Assembly (NCBI RefSeq): GCF_007830515.1
Contig: NZ_VLKT01000027.1
Coordinates: 43,849 to 107,848, forward strand
Length of the DNA stretch: 64,000 nucleotides
Source of the DNA: Mesorhizobium tianshanense
GTDB taxonomy: Bacteria; Pseudomonadota; Alphaproteobacteria; Rhizobiales; Rhizobiaceae
Direction: 5' to 3'
The notes beneath the pieces are model-generated. The model was given only the letters and a program-made list of their open reading frames with translations. It was not told the origin of the DNA and made no database searches. Shown here piece after piece: positions 38,587 through 48,783 of the stretch. Position 1 is the stretch's first letter. Each line of letters starts with the position of its first letter. The translations under genes and the position numbers were made by a program.

Positions 38587-39123
38587 ATGCTGCGGCTGTC
38601 ACGCCACGCTGCAGCACTGTGTTTTGTCTGCGTCGTGGTTTTCGCCGCCATGACGGCGATGGAGTTCCTCTATTTCCGTCAGTTGAGCGGTAGCCTGCCG
38701 TCGCTCGACATGCGCTTCACCGGTTTCACCCCGGATGAGGGCATGGCCTGGCTGACGGCGCTCGGCCGGCGCGGCAGCGAGATCATTCTCGTCTGGCACT
38801 ATCTGACCTTCGACCTCTTGTTCCCGGCGCTGCTGTCGCTGACCTTGGTCAGCCTGATCCTGGCCACGGGCCGGCGGCTGAAGAACTTCCGGGCTCAGCC
38901 CGCGCAGCTCCAGTCGCTGTTCGCGCTTGTCCTGGTACTGCCCTACACGCTTGCCGATTATGCGCAGAACATCGCGGTCGCCCGCCTGCTCTCCGATTTC
39001 CAGTCGGCCAATCCGGATTCGCTGTCCTTCGCCTCGGCGCTGATCGTCACCAAATTCGCGCTTCTGGCGATACCGGTGATCGTCATCGCGGTTTTCCATC
39101 TGGCCGGTCACAAACAGCGCTGA
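38587..39123 (+). CDS. Four-helix inner-membrane protein of unknown function
   Basis: 178 aa from ATG 38587 (MLRLSRHAAALCFV). Four hydrophobic segments: about 10-30, 70-100, 118-138, 155-175. An in-frame ATG at 38509 overlapping the guaB end would add 26 residues, and neither start has a clear ribosome site. Downstream of guaB on the same strand; possibly cotranscribed. Not recognised. Confidence 0.65.
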   Translation: MLRLSRHAAALCFVCVVVFAAMTAMEFLYFRQLSGSLPSLDMRFTGFTPDEGMAWLTALGRRGSEIILVWHYLTFDLLFPALLSLTLVSLILATGRRLKNFRAQPAQLQSLFALVLVLPYTLADYAQNIAVARLLSDFQSANPDSLSFASALIVTKFALLAIPVIVIAVFHLAGHKQR

Positions 39124-39152
39124 GCAGGGCAATCCGATGCCCAGACAAAATG

Positions 39153-40310
39153 TCAGGGTTGCACGTCGAACAGCGCGATCTTGCGCTTGTCGAACTTGAT
39201 CGCGATCTCGCCGCGCACCAGCTTGAGCGCGGCCTCGCCGAACACGGCGCGCCGCCAGCCTTGCAAGGCCGGCACGTCGGCGGCTTCGCCCTCGGCGGCG
39301 ATGCGGTCGATGTCGTCGCTGGAGGCCAGCACCTTCGAAGCGACGCCCTCCTTTTCGGCGACGATCCGCAACAGCACTTTCAGCAATTCCGCGGCGGCAT
39401 TGGAGCCTTCGGGCGGCTGAAAACTCTTCGGCAGCTTCGGCATGTCTTCCCTGGGCAAAGCAAGCGCGGCGTTGACCGCGCCAAGCAGCGCCGTTGCCGT
39501 CGCCGCGCGTTCCCAGCCTTTCGGCGTGGTGCGCAGCTTGCCGAGCGCCGCCGCATCGCGCGGCGCCTGCTGCGCCACCTCGTAGATGGCATCGTCCTTG
39601 AGCACCCGGCCGCGCGGCACGTCGCGTTCGCGCGCCTCGCGCTCGCGCCATGCCGCCACCGCCTGCACGATCGCCAGCTCCTGCGGCTTGCGCAGCCGCA
39701 TCTTCAGCCGCTTCCAGGCGTCCTCCGGATGCGGATCGTAGGTCTTGCGGGAGGTCAGCACCTCCATCTCCTCGTTCAGCCAGTGGGCGCGGTCTTCCCG
39801 CACCAGCTCGGCGCTGAGATGCAGGTAGACCTCGATCAGGTGGGTGACGTCGGCAAGCGCGTAGTCGAGCTGCTTGTCGGAGAGCGGCCGGTGGCGCCAG
39901 TCGGTGAAACGTGAGGACTTGTCGAGCCGGGCGCCGGTGATCTTCTGGACGAGCTGGTCATAAGAGACGCTGTCGCCGAAGCCGCAAACCATCGCCGCCA
40001 CCTGGGTGTCGAACACCGGATGCGGGACCAGATCACCAAGATGGACGATGATTTCGATGTCCTGGCGCGCCGCATGGAAGACTTTGACGACGGCCTCGTT
40101 GGCCATCAGCCTGAAGAACGGCTTCAGGTCGATGTCGGGTGACAGCGGATCGATCAGCGCCGTCACGCCGGGCGCCGCCATCTGGATCAGGCACAGAATC
40201 GGCCAAAACGTCGTCTCGCGAATGAATTCGGTGTCGACGGTGACGAAATCCGACTTTTCAAACGCTGCAAGAGCGGTCTCGAGTTCTTCCTGGGTGGTGA
40301 TGACGTGCAT
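39153..40310 (-). CDS. rnd: Ribonuclease D
   Basis: 385 aa from ATG 40310; the frame is open to 40370. A 3'-5' exonuclease in tRNA 3'-end maturation and RNA turnover. DEDD catalytic motifs: D26/E28 in VDTEF, the Asp in ARQDIEII, and the Asp of YALADVTH; HRDC domain at about 205-290 (EREARERDVPRG). The gene is convergent with the preceding membrane-protein gene. Confidence 0.93.
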   Translation of the reverse strand: MHVITTQEELETALAAFEKSDFVTVDTEFIRETTFWPILCLIQMAAPGVTALIDPLSPDIDLKPFFRLMANEAVVKVFHAARQDIEIIVHLGDLVPHPVFDTQVAAMVCGFGDSVSYDQLVQKITGARLDKSSRFTDWRHRPLSDKQLDYALADVTHLIEVYLHLSAELVREDRAHWLNEEMEVLTSRKTYDPHPEDAWKRLKMRLRKPQELAIVQAVAAWREREARERDVPRGRVLKDDAIYEVAQQAPRDAAALGKLRTTPKGWERAATATALLGAVNAALALPREDMPKLPKSFQPPEGSNAAAELLKVLLRIVAEKEGVASKVLASSDDIDRIAAEGEAADVPALQGWRRAVFGEAALKLVRGEIAIKFDKRKIALFDVQP

Positions 40311-40382
40311 CAAATCGCTTTTGGCAAAGGTAAGGTCTCCTTCAATTTCAGCCGCGCGGGCTTTCGTCAAGCCGCAGGCCCG

Positions 40383-41630
40383 TCATCGGTGCTTGCCAGG
40401 TCCGTCGGTATCATCGTTGCGCTTGGCCAGCCGGGCGAAAATCGTCGATGTGCGCAAAAGGCCGATGAAACGGCTGCGTTTGCCGGCCGGCACGCCGGAT
40501 CGCACCTGCATCCGGTACAGGATGACGATGACAAAGATGGCGTAGACGACGGCGGTGAACAAGAAAAGCGCGCTTGGCCCGAAATACTGCATCGCCGTCG
40601 AGGCGGCGAACGGCCCGCCAATGGCGCCGAAGGAATAGAACAGCATCAGTGACGCGTTGATCAGCACGAACTCGCCCTTGTCGGCGCGGTCGTTGGAGTG
40701 CGCAGCCGACAGCGAGTAGAGCGGCATGGCGAAACAGCCGAAGACGAAGACGGTCACGAAGTTGAGGAACGGGTCGCTCCCCGCCACGAAAGCCAGCGCC
40801 AGCGCCGCAAACAGCGCGCAGCATGTCGTTATCAGCAGCACGGAACGCCGGTCCCAGCGGTCGGACAGATAGCCGAGCGGGTACTGGATGATGGCGCCGC
40901 CGAAGATGCCGACGCTGACGAAGGTGACGACGTCGGTGACCGACATGCCGATCTGTTCGGCATAGACCGGCGACAAGGTGCGGAAGGCGCTGTTGGTGAC
41001 GCCGATGGCGATGCAGCCGAAGCAGCCGAGCGGCGAAATCCGCCAGACTCGCGCCAGGTCGAGCTTGACGTCCTCCGGCGGGGTCGGGTTGGAGCGGTCG
41101 CCGAGCGACACCGGCACCAGCGAGAGCGTGATCATGATCGACATGATGGCGAAGATGGCGAAACCGCCGGCGCCGACGATCGGGATCAGGAACTGTGCGC
41201 CCGTGACCGAACCGATGTCGACCATCCTGTAGATGGCCAGCACCCGCGCGCGGTCCTTGTTGGCGACCCCGGAATTGAGCCAGGCTTCCATGATGGTGAA
41301 CAGGCCGGCGAAGCAGAACCCGCCGGCGAAGCGCACCGCGCACCACATGACCGGGTCGATGACCAGCACCAAAAGCAATGTTCCGGCGGAAGCGATCGCC
41401 GCCAGCGCGGAAAAGGCGCGCACATGGCCGACGGCCTTCATGATGCGGGTGACGGCGAGGCAGCCGAGCAGGAAGCCGGCGAAATAGAACGTGCCCATCA
41501 GGCCGACGGTCGAGGCCGAAAACCCCTCCTGCGCGCCGCGTAGCGCGATCAGGGTGCTTTGCAGGCCGTTGCCGCCGAGCAGGATGCCGGCGGCAATGAG
41601 GAGCGGGATCAGCGGGCGGATGGAGGACAT
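40383..41630 (-). CDS. MFS transporter
   Basis: 415 aa from ATG 41630 (MSSIRPLIPLLIAAGILLGG), 12 hydrophobic segments; motif between helices 8-9 as LGYLSDRWDRRSV. YcaD/UMF-like major facilitator of unknown substrate. Ribosome site unclear. It lies upstream of rnd on the same strand, separated by 72 bp. Confidence 0.83.
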   Translation of the reverse strand: MSSIRPLIPLLIAAGILLGGNGLQSTLIALRGAQEGFSASTVGLMGTFYFAGFLLGCLAVTRIMKAVGHVRAFSALAAIASAGTLLLVLVIDPVMWCAVRFAGGFCFAGLFTIMEAWLNSGVANKDRARVLAIYRMVDIGSVTGAQFLIPIVGAGGFAIFAIMSIMITLSLVPVSLGDRSNPTPPEDVKLDLARVWRISPLGCFGCIAIGVTNSAFRTLSPVYAEQIGMSVTDVVTFVSVGIFGGAIIQYPLGYLSDRWDRRSVLLITTCCALFAALALAFVAGSDPFLNFVTVFVFGCFAMPLYSLSAAHSNDRADKGEFVLINASLMLFYSFGAIGGPFAASTAMQYFGPSALFLFTAVVYAIFVIVILYRMQVRSGVPAGKRSRFIGLLRTSTIFARLAKRNDDTDGPGKHR

Positions 41631-41903
41631 GAAGGAAGGCCTGTCGTTGATCCTTCTTGAACCATCGCCCGCGCCAATGCCAGCGGCAATTCCCGGCAGC
41701 ATTGGGCCAGCACCGGCAATCAGCTTCCCAGTTTGAATTTCGGCATAGGATCGATCTTGCGCACTCCCGATGGCGCGCTGGTGTGGCGGGCGGTCCTCGT
41801 CCCCTTGCGACAGGCAATCGCCCGGATGCTCGGCCTATCGATGGGCTAACGACCGCAGGTCGATGTTCTTTTTCTCGCAACGGGCTTTTGGCGCCGGCGT
41901 GCC

Positions 41904-42407
41904 CTATCGCAGAATTCTGTTTGTCATCAGCCATTTCACGGAGCGGGGCCACGCGTAGTTCGCACCCATGCGAAGATCGGTAAAACCCTGCAAAACAGGT
42001 CTCCCGGTTCCAGCGTCGAGGATGCGAATGAACATGGTATGCTCTGTCCGGTTGACGCGCGTTACGACGCCCAGCAGGGCAAGGGACGCGCCGTGCTCCT
42101 TGGCAATTTTGCCTTCACAGCCCCCGCAGTTGCGCAATCCGTGCGGCGCAACCGCCTGCTTATCCCCGGCTGGCGCATCGACGATTGTAAAGCGACCGGA
42201 CTGGGAGAGCATGTCCTTCGCAACTTGTGCCGACTCGGACAGATAGCGCCTGTCGTGCTCATCCGGGGGGATTATTCCTGCCCCAGCGCTCTTGTCCTCC
42301 AGTTCGAAGGGAAACACCTCGATCGACATCGGTTTTGTCTGAGCGTGCGCAAATGCGCAGGAGCCGACGAGCAGCGTCATCAGGACAGTCAATGTGCGAA
42401 TGCGCAT
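41904..42407 (-). CDS. Secreted DUF2380 family protein
   Basis: 167 aa, signal peptide (MRIRTLTVLMTLLVGSCAFA, cleavage after HA about residue 22). The mature part reads MSIEVFPFELEDKSAGAG then a mixed alpha/beta body with NCGGCEGKIAKEHG. It matches the DUF2380 family of exported proteins of unknown role. ATG 42407 has GGGAGG upstream. Confidence 0.78.
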   Translation of the reverse strand: MRIRTLTVLMTLLVGSCAFAHAQTKPMSIEVFPFELEDKSAGAGIIPPDEHDRRYLSESAQVAKDMLSQSGRFTIVDAPAGDKQAVAPHGLRNCGGCEGKIAKEHGASLALLGVVTRVNRTEHTMFIRILDAGTGRPVLQGFTDLRMGANYAWPRSVKWLMTNRILR

Positions 42408-42498
42408 GGTAGTCCCTCCCATCAATGTGACGGCCATTGTACACGGCTTGGCCACCCAAATCACGATCAAAGCAGAGGACGGCAGTCGCGTGCGGGCA

Positions 42499-42900
42499 CT
42501 ATAGCTCGGGCCAGGCTGACGCCAGCAAAAGCAGGACAATTCCGACGAACGCGACGTTCCAGACCAGAGAACGAAGCAGGGGGACGCCTGCTGCGTAAAG
42601 TGGCAGGTAAACCAGCCTGGCTGAAAGATAGAGACCGGCTCCCCATTCGCTGAGCGCGCTCTCGCGGCCAAGCACATGGACAAGCAAGACCGCGGCCACA
42701 AACACCGGGAACGTCTCGAGGAAATTTCCAAGCGCCCTTTCCAGCCGGCCCGCGACTCCGGTGAGCGGGGGCATTTCGGCATCGCGAGAGCTGGCCGTCC
42801 AGCGGTAACCTCGCTGGAGACTGGCTGCATGGGAGGAAATAATAATTTGGATCAAACAGAGCACGCAGCTTGCTGCAAGCATCACCAGTTCGAAGCTCAT
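42499..42900 (-). CDS. MAPEG family inner-membrane protein
   Basis: 133 aa, four hydrophobic segments, with the MAPEG-type GRLERALGNFLETFPVFVAA motif. Bacterial members have no proven substrate. ATG 42900 is chosen, with GAGTGAGG just upstream; GTG 42909 is possible. It stands between the DUF2380 gene and aspS. Confidence 0.8.
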   Translation of the reverse strand: MSFELVMLAASCVLCLIQIIISSHAASLQRGYRWTASSRDAEMPPLTGVAGRLERALGNFLETFPVFVAAVLLVHVLGRESALSEWGAGLYLSARLVYLPLYAAGVPLLRSLVWNVAFVGIVLLLLASAWPEL

Positions 42901-43176
42901 TAACCTCACTCCTGTCCGCTCTTCAGACGTTGCCCGCGCCGCGCACCGTGTACCGGCCAGAGCACCGGCTGGTCACCGCAGAGAGCAAACCCCGCACCAT
43001 TCAATATCGCGCGACACGTTTTCACACAGCCTGGCTCGAAGGCCGAAATTCGAACCGAGATGCTGCTTGAGCGCCGTCTGCCTTGACAAAGGCGGCCTCT
43101 CATGTGCTTTTCGCGCAAATTTTCAGGCTGGGCCCATGCCTCGGCCGCAATCCAACATCCGGACTTACCAATGACA

Positions 43177-44967
43177 ATGCATCGTTACCGCAGCCATACC
43201 TGTGCCCAGTTGAGGAAGAGCGACGTCGGCACTTCCGTTCGCCTGTCGGGCTGGGTGCATCGCGTGCGCGACCATGGCGGCCTGCTGTTCATCGATTTGC
43301 GCGACCACTATGGCCTGACCCAGATCGTCGCCGATCCGGATTCGCCGGCTTTCAAGATAGCCGAGACCGTGCGCGGCGAGTGGGTCATCCGCGTCGATGG
43401 CGAGGTCAAGGCGCGTCTGGCCGAGACGGCGAACCCCAACCTGCCGACCGGCGAGATCGAGGTTTTCGCGCGCGAGATCGAAGTGCTGTCGGCGGCCAAG
43501 GAGTTGCCGTTGCCGGTGTTCGGAGAGCCGGACTATCCCGAGGATATCCGTCTCAAATACCGTTTCCTCGACCTGCGCCGCGACACGCTGCACAAGAACA
43601 TCGTGGCGCGCACGAAAATCATCGCCGAGATGCGCAGGCGCATGAACGAGGTCGGCTTCACCGAATTCTCGACGCCGATCCTGACCGCTTCGTCGCCCGA
43701 AGGGGCACGCGACTTCCTGGTGCCGTCGCGCATCCATCCCGGCACTTTCTACGCGCTGCCGCAGGCGCCGCAGCAGTACAAGCAGCTGATCATGGTGTCG
43801 GGCTTCGACCGCTATTTTCAGATCGCGCCGTGCTTCCGCGACGAGGATCCCCGCGCCGATCGCCTGCCGGGCGAATTCTACCAGCTCGACCTGGAGATGA
43901 GCTTCGTCGAACAGGACGACGTTCTGGCGACAATGGAACCGGTGATGCGGGGCGTGTTCGAAACCTTTGCCGCCGGCAAGCCGGTGACGCAGGAGTTCCC
44001 GCGCATCGCCTATGACGTCGCCATGCGCAAATACGGCACCGACAAGCCGGACCTGCGCAACCCGATCGAGATGCAGGCGGTCTCCGATCATTTCCGGGAT
44101 TCCGGCTTCAAGGTGTTCGCCAACATCCTCGCCAACGACCCGAAGGCCGAAGTCTGGGCCATTCCGGCCAGGACCGGCGGCAGCCGCGCCTTCTGCGACC
44201 GCATGAATTCCTGGGCGCAAGGCGAGGGCCAGCCGGGCCTCGGCTACATCTTCTGGCGCAAGGAGGGTGAAAAGCTCGAAGGCGCCGGTCCGCTCGCCAA
44301 GAACATCGGCGAGGAGCGCACCGAGGCGATCCGCCTTCAACTCGGCCTTGCCGATGGCGACGCCGCCTTCTTCGTCGCCGGCGATCCGAAGAAATTCGTC
44401 TCGTTCGCGGGCGCGGCGCGCACCCGCGCCGGCGAGGAGCTGAACCTCGTCGACCGCGACCGTTTCGAATTGTGCTGGATCGTCGACTTTCCCTTCTACG
44501 AATGGAACGAGGACGAGAAGCGCGTCGATTTCGGCCACAACCCGTTCTCGATGCCGCAGGGTGGCATCGATGCGCTCAACGGCGAGGATCCGCTTGGGAT
44601 CAAGGCGTTCCAGTACGACATGGTCTGCAATGGTTTCGAGATCGCCTCCGGCGGCATCCGTAACCATTTGCCCGAAACCATGGTCAAGGCATTCGAGATC
44701 GTCGGGCTGGATCGCGAGACGGTCGAGGAGCGGTTCGGTGGCCTCTACCGCGCCTTCCAGTATGGCGCACCGCCGCATGGCGGCATGGCGGCCGGCATCG
44801 ACCGCGTCGTCATGCTGCTGGTCGGCGCCAGGAACCTGCGCGAGGTGACCATGTTCCCGATGAACCAGCAGGCCTACGACCTGTTGATGAGCGCGCCGTC
44901 GGAAGCCAGCCCGCAGCAGCTTCGCGAATTGTCGCTGCGCGTCGCGGTGACCAAGAAAGAGGCTTAA
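43177..44967 (+). CDS. aspS: Aspartyl-tRNA synthetase
   Basis: 596 aa from ATG 43177 (MHRYRSHTCAQL). Order: OB-fold anticodon-binding domain (1-110), class II catalytic core with motif 1, motif 2 FRDEDPRADRLPGE, GAD insertion domain (about 290-420), motif 3 GMAAGIDRVVMLL. Many alphaproteobacterial enzymes are non-discriminating, also charging tRNA-Asn; sequence alone does not settle that. A terminator follows. Confidence 0.97.
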   Translation: MHRYRSHTCAQLRKSDVGTSVRLSGWVHRVRDHGGLLFIDLRDHYGLTQIVADPDSPAFKIAETVRGEWVIRVDGEVKARLAETANPNLPTGEIEVFAREIEVLSAAKELPLPVFGEPDYPEDIRLKYRFLDLRRDTLHKNIVARTKIIAEMRRRMNEVGFTEFSTPILTASSPEGARDFLVPSRIHPGTFYALPQAPQQYKQLIMVSGFDRYFQIAPCFRDEDPRADRLPGEFYQLDLEMSFVEQDDVLATMEPVMRGVFETFAAGKPVTQEFPRIAYDVAMRKYGTDKPDLRNPIEMQAVSDHFRDSGFKVFANILANDPKAEVWAIPARTGGSRAFCDRMNSWAQGEGQPGLGYIFWRKEGEKLEGAGPLAKNIGEERTEAIRLQLGLADGDAAFFVAGDPKKFVSFAGAARTRAGEELNLVDRDRFELCWIVDFPFYEWNEDEKRVDFGHNPFSMPQGGIDALNGEDPLGIKAFQYDMVCNGFEIASGGIRNHLPETMVKAFEIVGLDRETVEERFGGLYRAFQYGAPPHGGMAAGIDRVVMLLVGARNLREVTMFPMNQQAYDLLMSAPSEASPQQLRELSLRVAVTKKEA

Positions 44968-45003
44968 AAACCTCCCGCAACCGATTCTGTTGATTCACAA
45001 AAA

Positions 45004-45030
45004 AGCCCGGCATTGCTGCCGGGCTTTTTG
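45004..45030 (+). terminator. Bidirectional intrinsic terminator after aspS
   Basis: AGCCCGGCA-TTGC-TGCCGGGCT followed by TTTTTG and preceded by an A-run, 36 nt after the aspS stop. It serves both the rightward aspS and the leftward gene ending at 45051. Confidence 0.9.
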
Positions 45031-45050
45031 CTTTCAAGCGACTGCTCCGG

Positions 45051-46241
45051 TCAGTTCTCGTTCGCCTTGACCGTCACGCCAAGCGTCTTCGTCAGGTCGA
45101 GCGGATTGGACATGGCGCCCGCCATGATCATTGCGAACGGCACCGCTGCCGGCGGCTCGGCCAGGATCTCGATGCTCTGCGGATCGTCGAGAAATTTGCC
45201 GACCGCAGCCGACGCCTGCGCCGTCAGTTCCGGATTGTTGAGCTGCGCCATGCCGAAAGGCACGATCGCCTTGGCCTGGTTGGCGATGTCCTTGCCGGAC
45301 ATGCCTTGCTGCTTGCCGACATAGTCCAGCACCTTGTTGGTCAGCGAATCGTCGTCGAAGCGGACCGAAGCGCTGGTGAACGAAAGCTGCTGCAAGACGC
45401 CGAGCATGGCCATGCCCTCGGCCGACTTGTCGGCGCCTTCGGGCTGAGCCGCCATCTTCTTTTGCATCTCCTGCAGCGACTTGATGACGTCAAGCGTGTA
45501 GCCGCCGAGACCGAAGGTCATGCCGAGCGTTCCGGCATTGTCGACGGAAATGTCGTATTTCGACAGCTCCATCTTGCCGTCCGCAGGCTGCCAGGTGCCT
45601 TCCATTGCAAGGTTCCCGGTGATGTTCTGGTAACCGAGCGCGTTGATCGCGTCCTTGGACTTCGGGTCCTCGATCAGCGTCAGGTCGGCATTGAATCTTT
45701 CCGTGGTGCCGGAAAACTCCATCGCCTTGCCGTCGGCCGGCGGGGTGATTTCGATGGCGAGCCCGTCCATCGAGAAGGCGGTCTTGTCGGCCACCTTGAC
45801 CGTCATGTTCTCGAGTTCGGCCGATTTGTACATCATCAGCGAGCCCAGCGGACCCGTCGCGCCGTCGGCGGGAACCGTCATGTCGCGGATGATGAAGGGG
45901 CTGAGGTCGACCGTCACGCCGTCCTCGCTGCGTTGGAACGCCGAAGTCGAGACGGTTTCGATTTCATAACCGCCATTGGCTTCGGTGACGCCTTCGAGTT
46001 TGACGTCGCCGATCTTGAGCGCCTCCTTCTCGGCCGCCGGTTTGACGGCCACGCCTTGCAGCACCATGCTGGAGGCATCGCCCGTCACCCCGGTCCAGGA
46101 GATGTCGACGCCCTGGGCGGCGAGAGCCGCCTTGAGCCGGTCGGCGACCGCCGCATCCTGCGCGAAGGCCGCGTTCAGCGGCAGCGTCAGCAAAAAGGTC
46201 GAAAAAGCGAGTTTGTTGAGTGTCGAGCGTTTGATCGTCAT
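45051..46241 (-). CDS. Secreted/periplasmic protein of unknown function
   Basis: 396 aa. Signal peptide (cleavage near NAAFA-QD, residue 27) and a repetitive beta-rich body (QGVAVKP..., AELENMTVKVADKT..., ISVDNAGTLGMTFGLGGY) resembling AsmA-like or DUF-type beta-helical periplasmic proteins. Not recognised with confidence. It converges with aspS at the shared terminator. Confidence 0.75.
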   Translation of the reverse strand: MTIKRSTLNKLAFSTFLLTLPLNAAFAQDAAVADRLKAALAAQGVDISWTGVTGDASSMVLQGVAVKPAAEKEALKIGDVKLEGVTEANGGYEIETVSTSAFQRSEDGVTVDLSPFIIRDMTVPADGATGPLGSLMMYKSAELENMTVKVADKTAFSMDGLAIEITPPADGKAMEFSGTTERFNADLTLIEDPKSKDAINALGYQNITGNLAMEGTWQPADGKMELSKYDISVDNAGTLGMTFGLGGYTLDVIKSLQEMQKKMAAQPEGADKSAEGMAMLGVLQQLSFTSASVRFDDDSLTNKVLDYVGKQQGMSGKDIANQAKAIVPFGMAQLNNPELTAQASAAVGKFLDDPQSIEILAEPPAAVPFAMIMAGAMSNPLDLTKTLGVTVKANEN

Positions 46242-46522
46242 CGCGAATTCCCTGAGCGTTTCCTGAAGTATTTTGAGTGTGTCCTAAATTATTCTCGAAT
46301 TCCTTGCGCCGTCACCCTTTCGTGGCGAACTGGACGGGAAAAAGGCGTTCATCCGCACAATGGTCGAAAAACGCGACGAAACGCAAACCCAGTCCATCGT
46401 GCTTTGCCATAGAAGCGGGATGTAACCGGTTGATGTTGGTCGGCGCTGCCGCATGTCCAGTTCGTGTTGCAGACGGGGCCTTGCCTCTTGCCGCGAATCA
46501 CCCGCTCGGCTAGTCCCAGCCC

Positions 46523-48775
46523 ATGGGAAAGAGGCTTTTGCCGCCTGGAGATGGCGGCGGCGACAACATCGAGCCGGTCGATCTGAAGAAAGCGCTGGAA
46601 GAGCGCTATCTCGCCTATGCGCTGTCGACCATCATGCATCGGGCGCTGCCGGATGTCCGCGACGGGCTGAAGCCGGTCCATCGCCGAATCATGCATGCCA
46701 TGCGGCTGCTCAGACTCAACCCCGACCAGGGGTTTGCCAAATGCGCCCGCATCGTCGGCGAGGTGATGGGCAAGTTCCATCCGCATGGCGACCAGTCGAT
46801 CTACGACGCTCTGGTGCGGCTGGCGCAGGATTTTTCGATGCGCTATCCCTTGGTCGACGGGCAGGGCAATTTCGGCAATATCGACGGCGATAACGCCGCC
46901 GCCATGCGCTACACCGAAGCGCGAATGACCGATGTGGCGACCGAGCTGCTCTCCGGCATCGCCGAGGACGCGGTCGACTACCGGCCGACCTACAATGAGG
47001 AGGACGAGGAGCCGGTCGTGCTGCCCGGTGCGTTCCCGAACCTGCTTGCCAACGGCTCGTCCGGCATTGCCGTCGGCATGGCGACCTCGATCCCGCCGCA
47101 CAATGCCGCCGAGCTCTGCGACGCCGCCCTGCATCTGATCGAGCATCCGGATGCGCCGGTGACCACGTTGATGGACTTCGTGCAAGGTCCGGATTTCCCG
47201 ACCGGCGGCATCATCGTCGACAGCCGTGCCTCGATCCTCGAAGCCTACGAAACCGGCCGCGGTGGTTTCCGGGTCAGGGCGACATGGAGCCAGGAGGACC
47301 AGGGCAGGGGCACCTGGAACATCGTCGTCACCGAAATCCCCTACGGCGTCCAGAAGGCGCGGCTGATCGAAAAGATCGCCGAGCTGCTGATGGCGCGCAA
47401 ATTGCCGCTGCTCGAGGACATCCGCGACGAGAGCGCCGAGGACATCCGCGTCGTGCTGGTGCCCAAGAGCCGTTCGGTCGATCCCGGCATCCTGATGGAA
47501 TCGCTGTTCAAGCTGACCGAGCTCGAAAGCCGCTTTCCGCTCAACATGAACGTGCTGTCGCGCGGCAAGATACCCAATGTGCTGTCGCTGAAAGGCGTGC
47601 TCAAGGAATGGCTGGAGCACCGCCGCGACGTGCTGATCCGCCGCTCGAAGCATCGCCTCGGCGAGATCGAAAGGCGGCTGGAGATCCTCGCCGGCTATCT
47701 GATCGCCTATCTCAACATCGACGAAGTGATCAGGATCATCCGCGAGGAGGACGAGCCCAAGCAAGTGATGATGGCGCGCTGGTCGCTCACCGACAACCAG
47801 GCCGAAGCCATCCTCAACATGCGGCTCAGGGCCCTGCGCAAGCTCGAGGAATTCGAGATCCGCAAGGAATTCGACGGTCTCACCACCGAGAAGAAGCAGA
47901 TCGAGGCGCTGCTTGCGTCCGACGCCAGGCAGTGGTCGACTATCAAGTGGGAAGTCTCCAGCATCCGGGAGAAATTCGGACCGGAGACCGAACTCGGCAA
48001 GCGCCGGACCCAGTTCGCCGACGCGCCCGAACACGACCTGACCGACATCGCCCACGCCATGATCGAGCGCGAGCCGGTCACCGTCGTCGTTTCGGAAAAG
48101 GGCTGGCTCAGGGCGATGAAAGGTCATTTGACCGATCATTCGGCCCTGACCTTCAAGGAGGGCGACAGCCTCAAGCTCGCCTTCCACGCCCAGACCACCG
48201 ACAAGGTGCTGGTCTTCACCACCGGCGGCAAGTTCTACACGATCGGCGCCGACCGGCTGCCCGGCGGGCGCGGCCATGGCGAGCCGATCCGCATCATCGT
48301 CGACATGGACAACGACCAGGACATCGTCACCGCCTTTGTCCATGATCCCAAGCGCAAGCTGCTCCTGGTGTCTCACAGCGCCAACGGCTTCATCGTGCCG
48401 GAGGAAGAGGTCGTCGCCAACACCCGCAAGGGCAAGCAGGTGATGAACGTCAAGGCGCCTGACGAAGCCCAGCGCTGCGTGCCGGTCGCCGGCGACCATC
48501 TCGCCATCGTCGGCGAGAACCGCAAGATGCTGGTCTTCCCGCTCGCCGAAATACCGGAGATGGGGCGCGGCAAGGGCGTTCGCCTGCAGAAATACAAGGA
48601 TGGCGGCGTCCTCGACCTCAAGACCTTCACGCTAGCAAGCGGGCTCTCCTGGCAGGATTCGGCCGACCGCACCTTCATCAAATCGCGCGACGAGCTGGTC
48701 GAATGGATCGGCGCCCGCGCCTCGGCCGGCCGCATGGTGCCGAAGGGATTCCCGAGGACGGGGAAATTCGGGTAG
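46523..48775 (+). CDS. parC: DNA topoisomerase IV subunit A (ParC)
   Basis: 750 aa, ATP-dependent decatenation with ParE. Winged-helix breakage-reunion domain with the active-site Tyr130 in AAMRYTEARM, tower and coiled coil to about 480, then a C-terminal beta-propeller-like wrapping domain (from about 500). Length and the short C-terminal domain indicate ParC rather than GyrA. The quinolone-resistance region reads GKFHPHGDQSIYDALV. Confidence 0.96.
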   Translation: MGKRLLPPGDGGGDNIEPVDLKKALEERYLAYALSTIMHRALPDVRDGLKPVHRRIMHAMRLLRLNPDQGFAKCARIVGEVMGKFHPHGDQSIYDALVRLAQDFSMRYPLVDGQGNFGNIDGDNAAAMRYTEARMTDVATELLSGIAEDAVDYRPTYNEEDEEPVVLPGAFPNLLANGSSGIAVGMATSIPPHNAAELCDAALHLIEHPDAPVTTLMDFVQGPDFPTGGIIVDSRASILEAYETGRGGFRVRATWSQEDQGRGTWNIVVTEIPYGVQKARLIEKIAELLMARKLPLLEDIRDESAEDIRVVLVPKSRSVDPGILMESLFKLTELESRFPLNMNVLSRGKIPNVLSLKGVLKEWLEHRRDVLIRRSKHRLGEIERRLEILAGYLIAYLNIDEVIRIIREEDEPKQVMMARWSLTDNQAEAILNMRLRALRKLEEFEIRKEFDGLTTEKKQIEALLASDARQWSTIKWEVSSIREKFGPETELGKRRTQFADAPEHDLTDIAHAMIEREPVTVVVSEKGWLRAMKGHLTDHSALTFKEGDSLKLAFHAQTTDKVLVFTTGGKFYTIGADRLPGGRGHGEPIRIIVDMDNDQDIVTAFVHDPKRKLLLVSHSANGFIVPEEEVVANTRKGKQVMNVKAPDEAQRCVPVAGDHLAIVGENRKMLVFPLAEIPEMGRGKGVRLQKYKDGGVLDLKTFTLASGLSWQDSADRTFIKSRDELVEWIGARASAGRMVPKGFPRTGKFG

Positions 48776-48783
48776 CGCCGCTA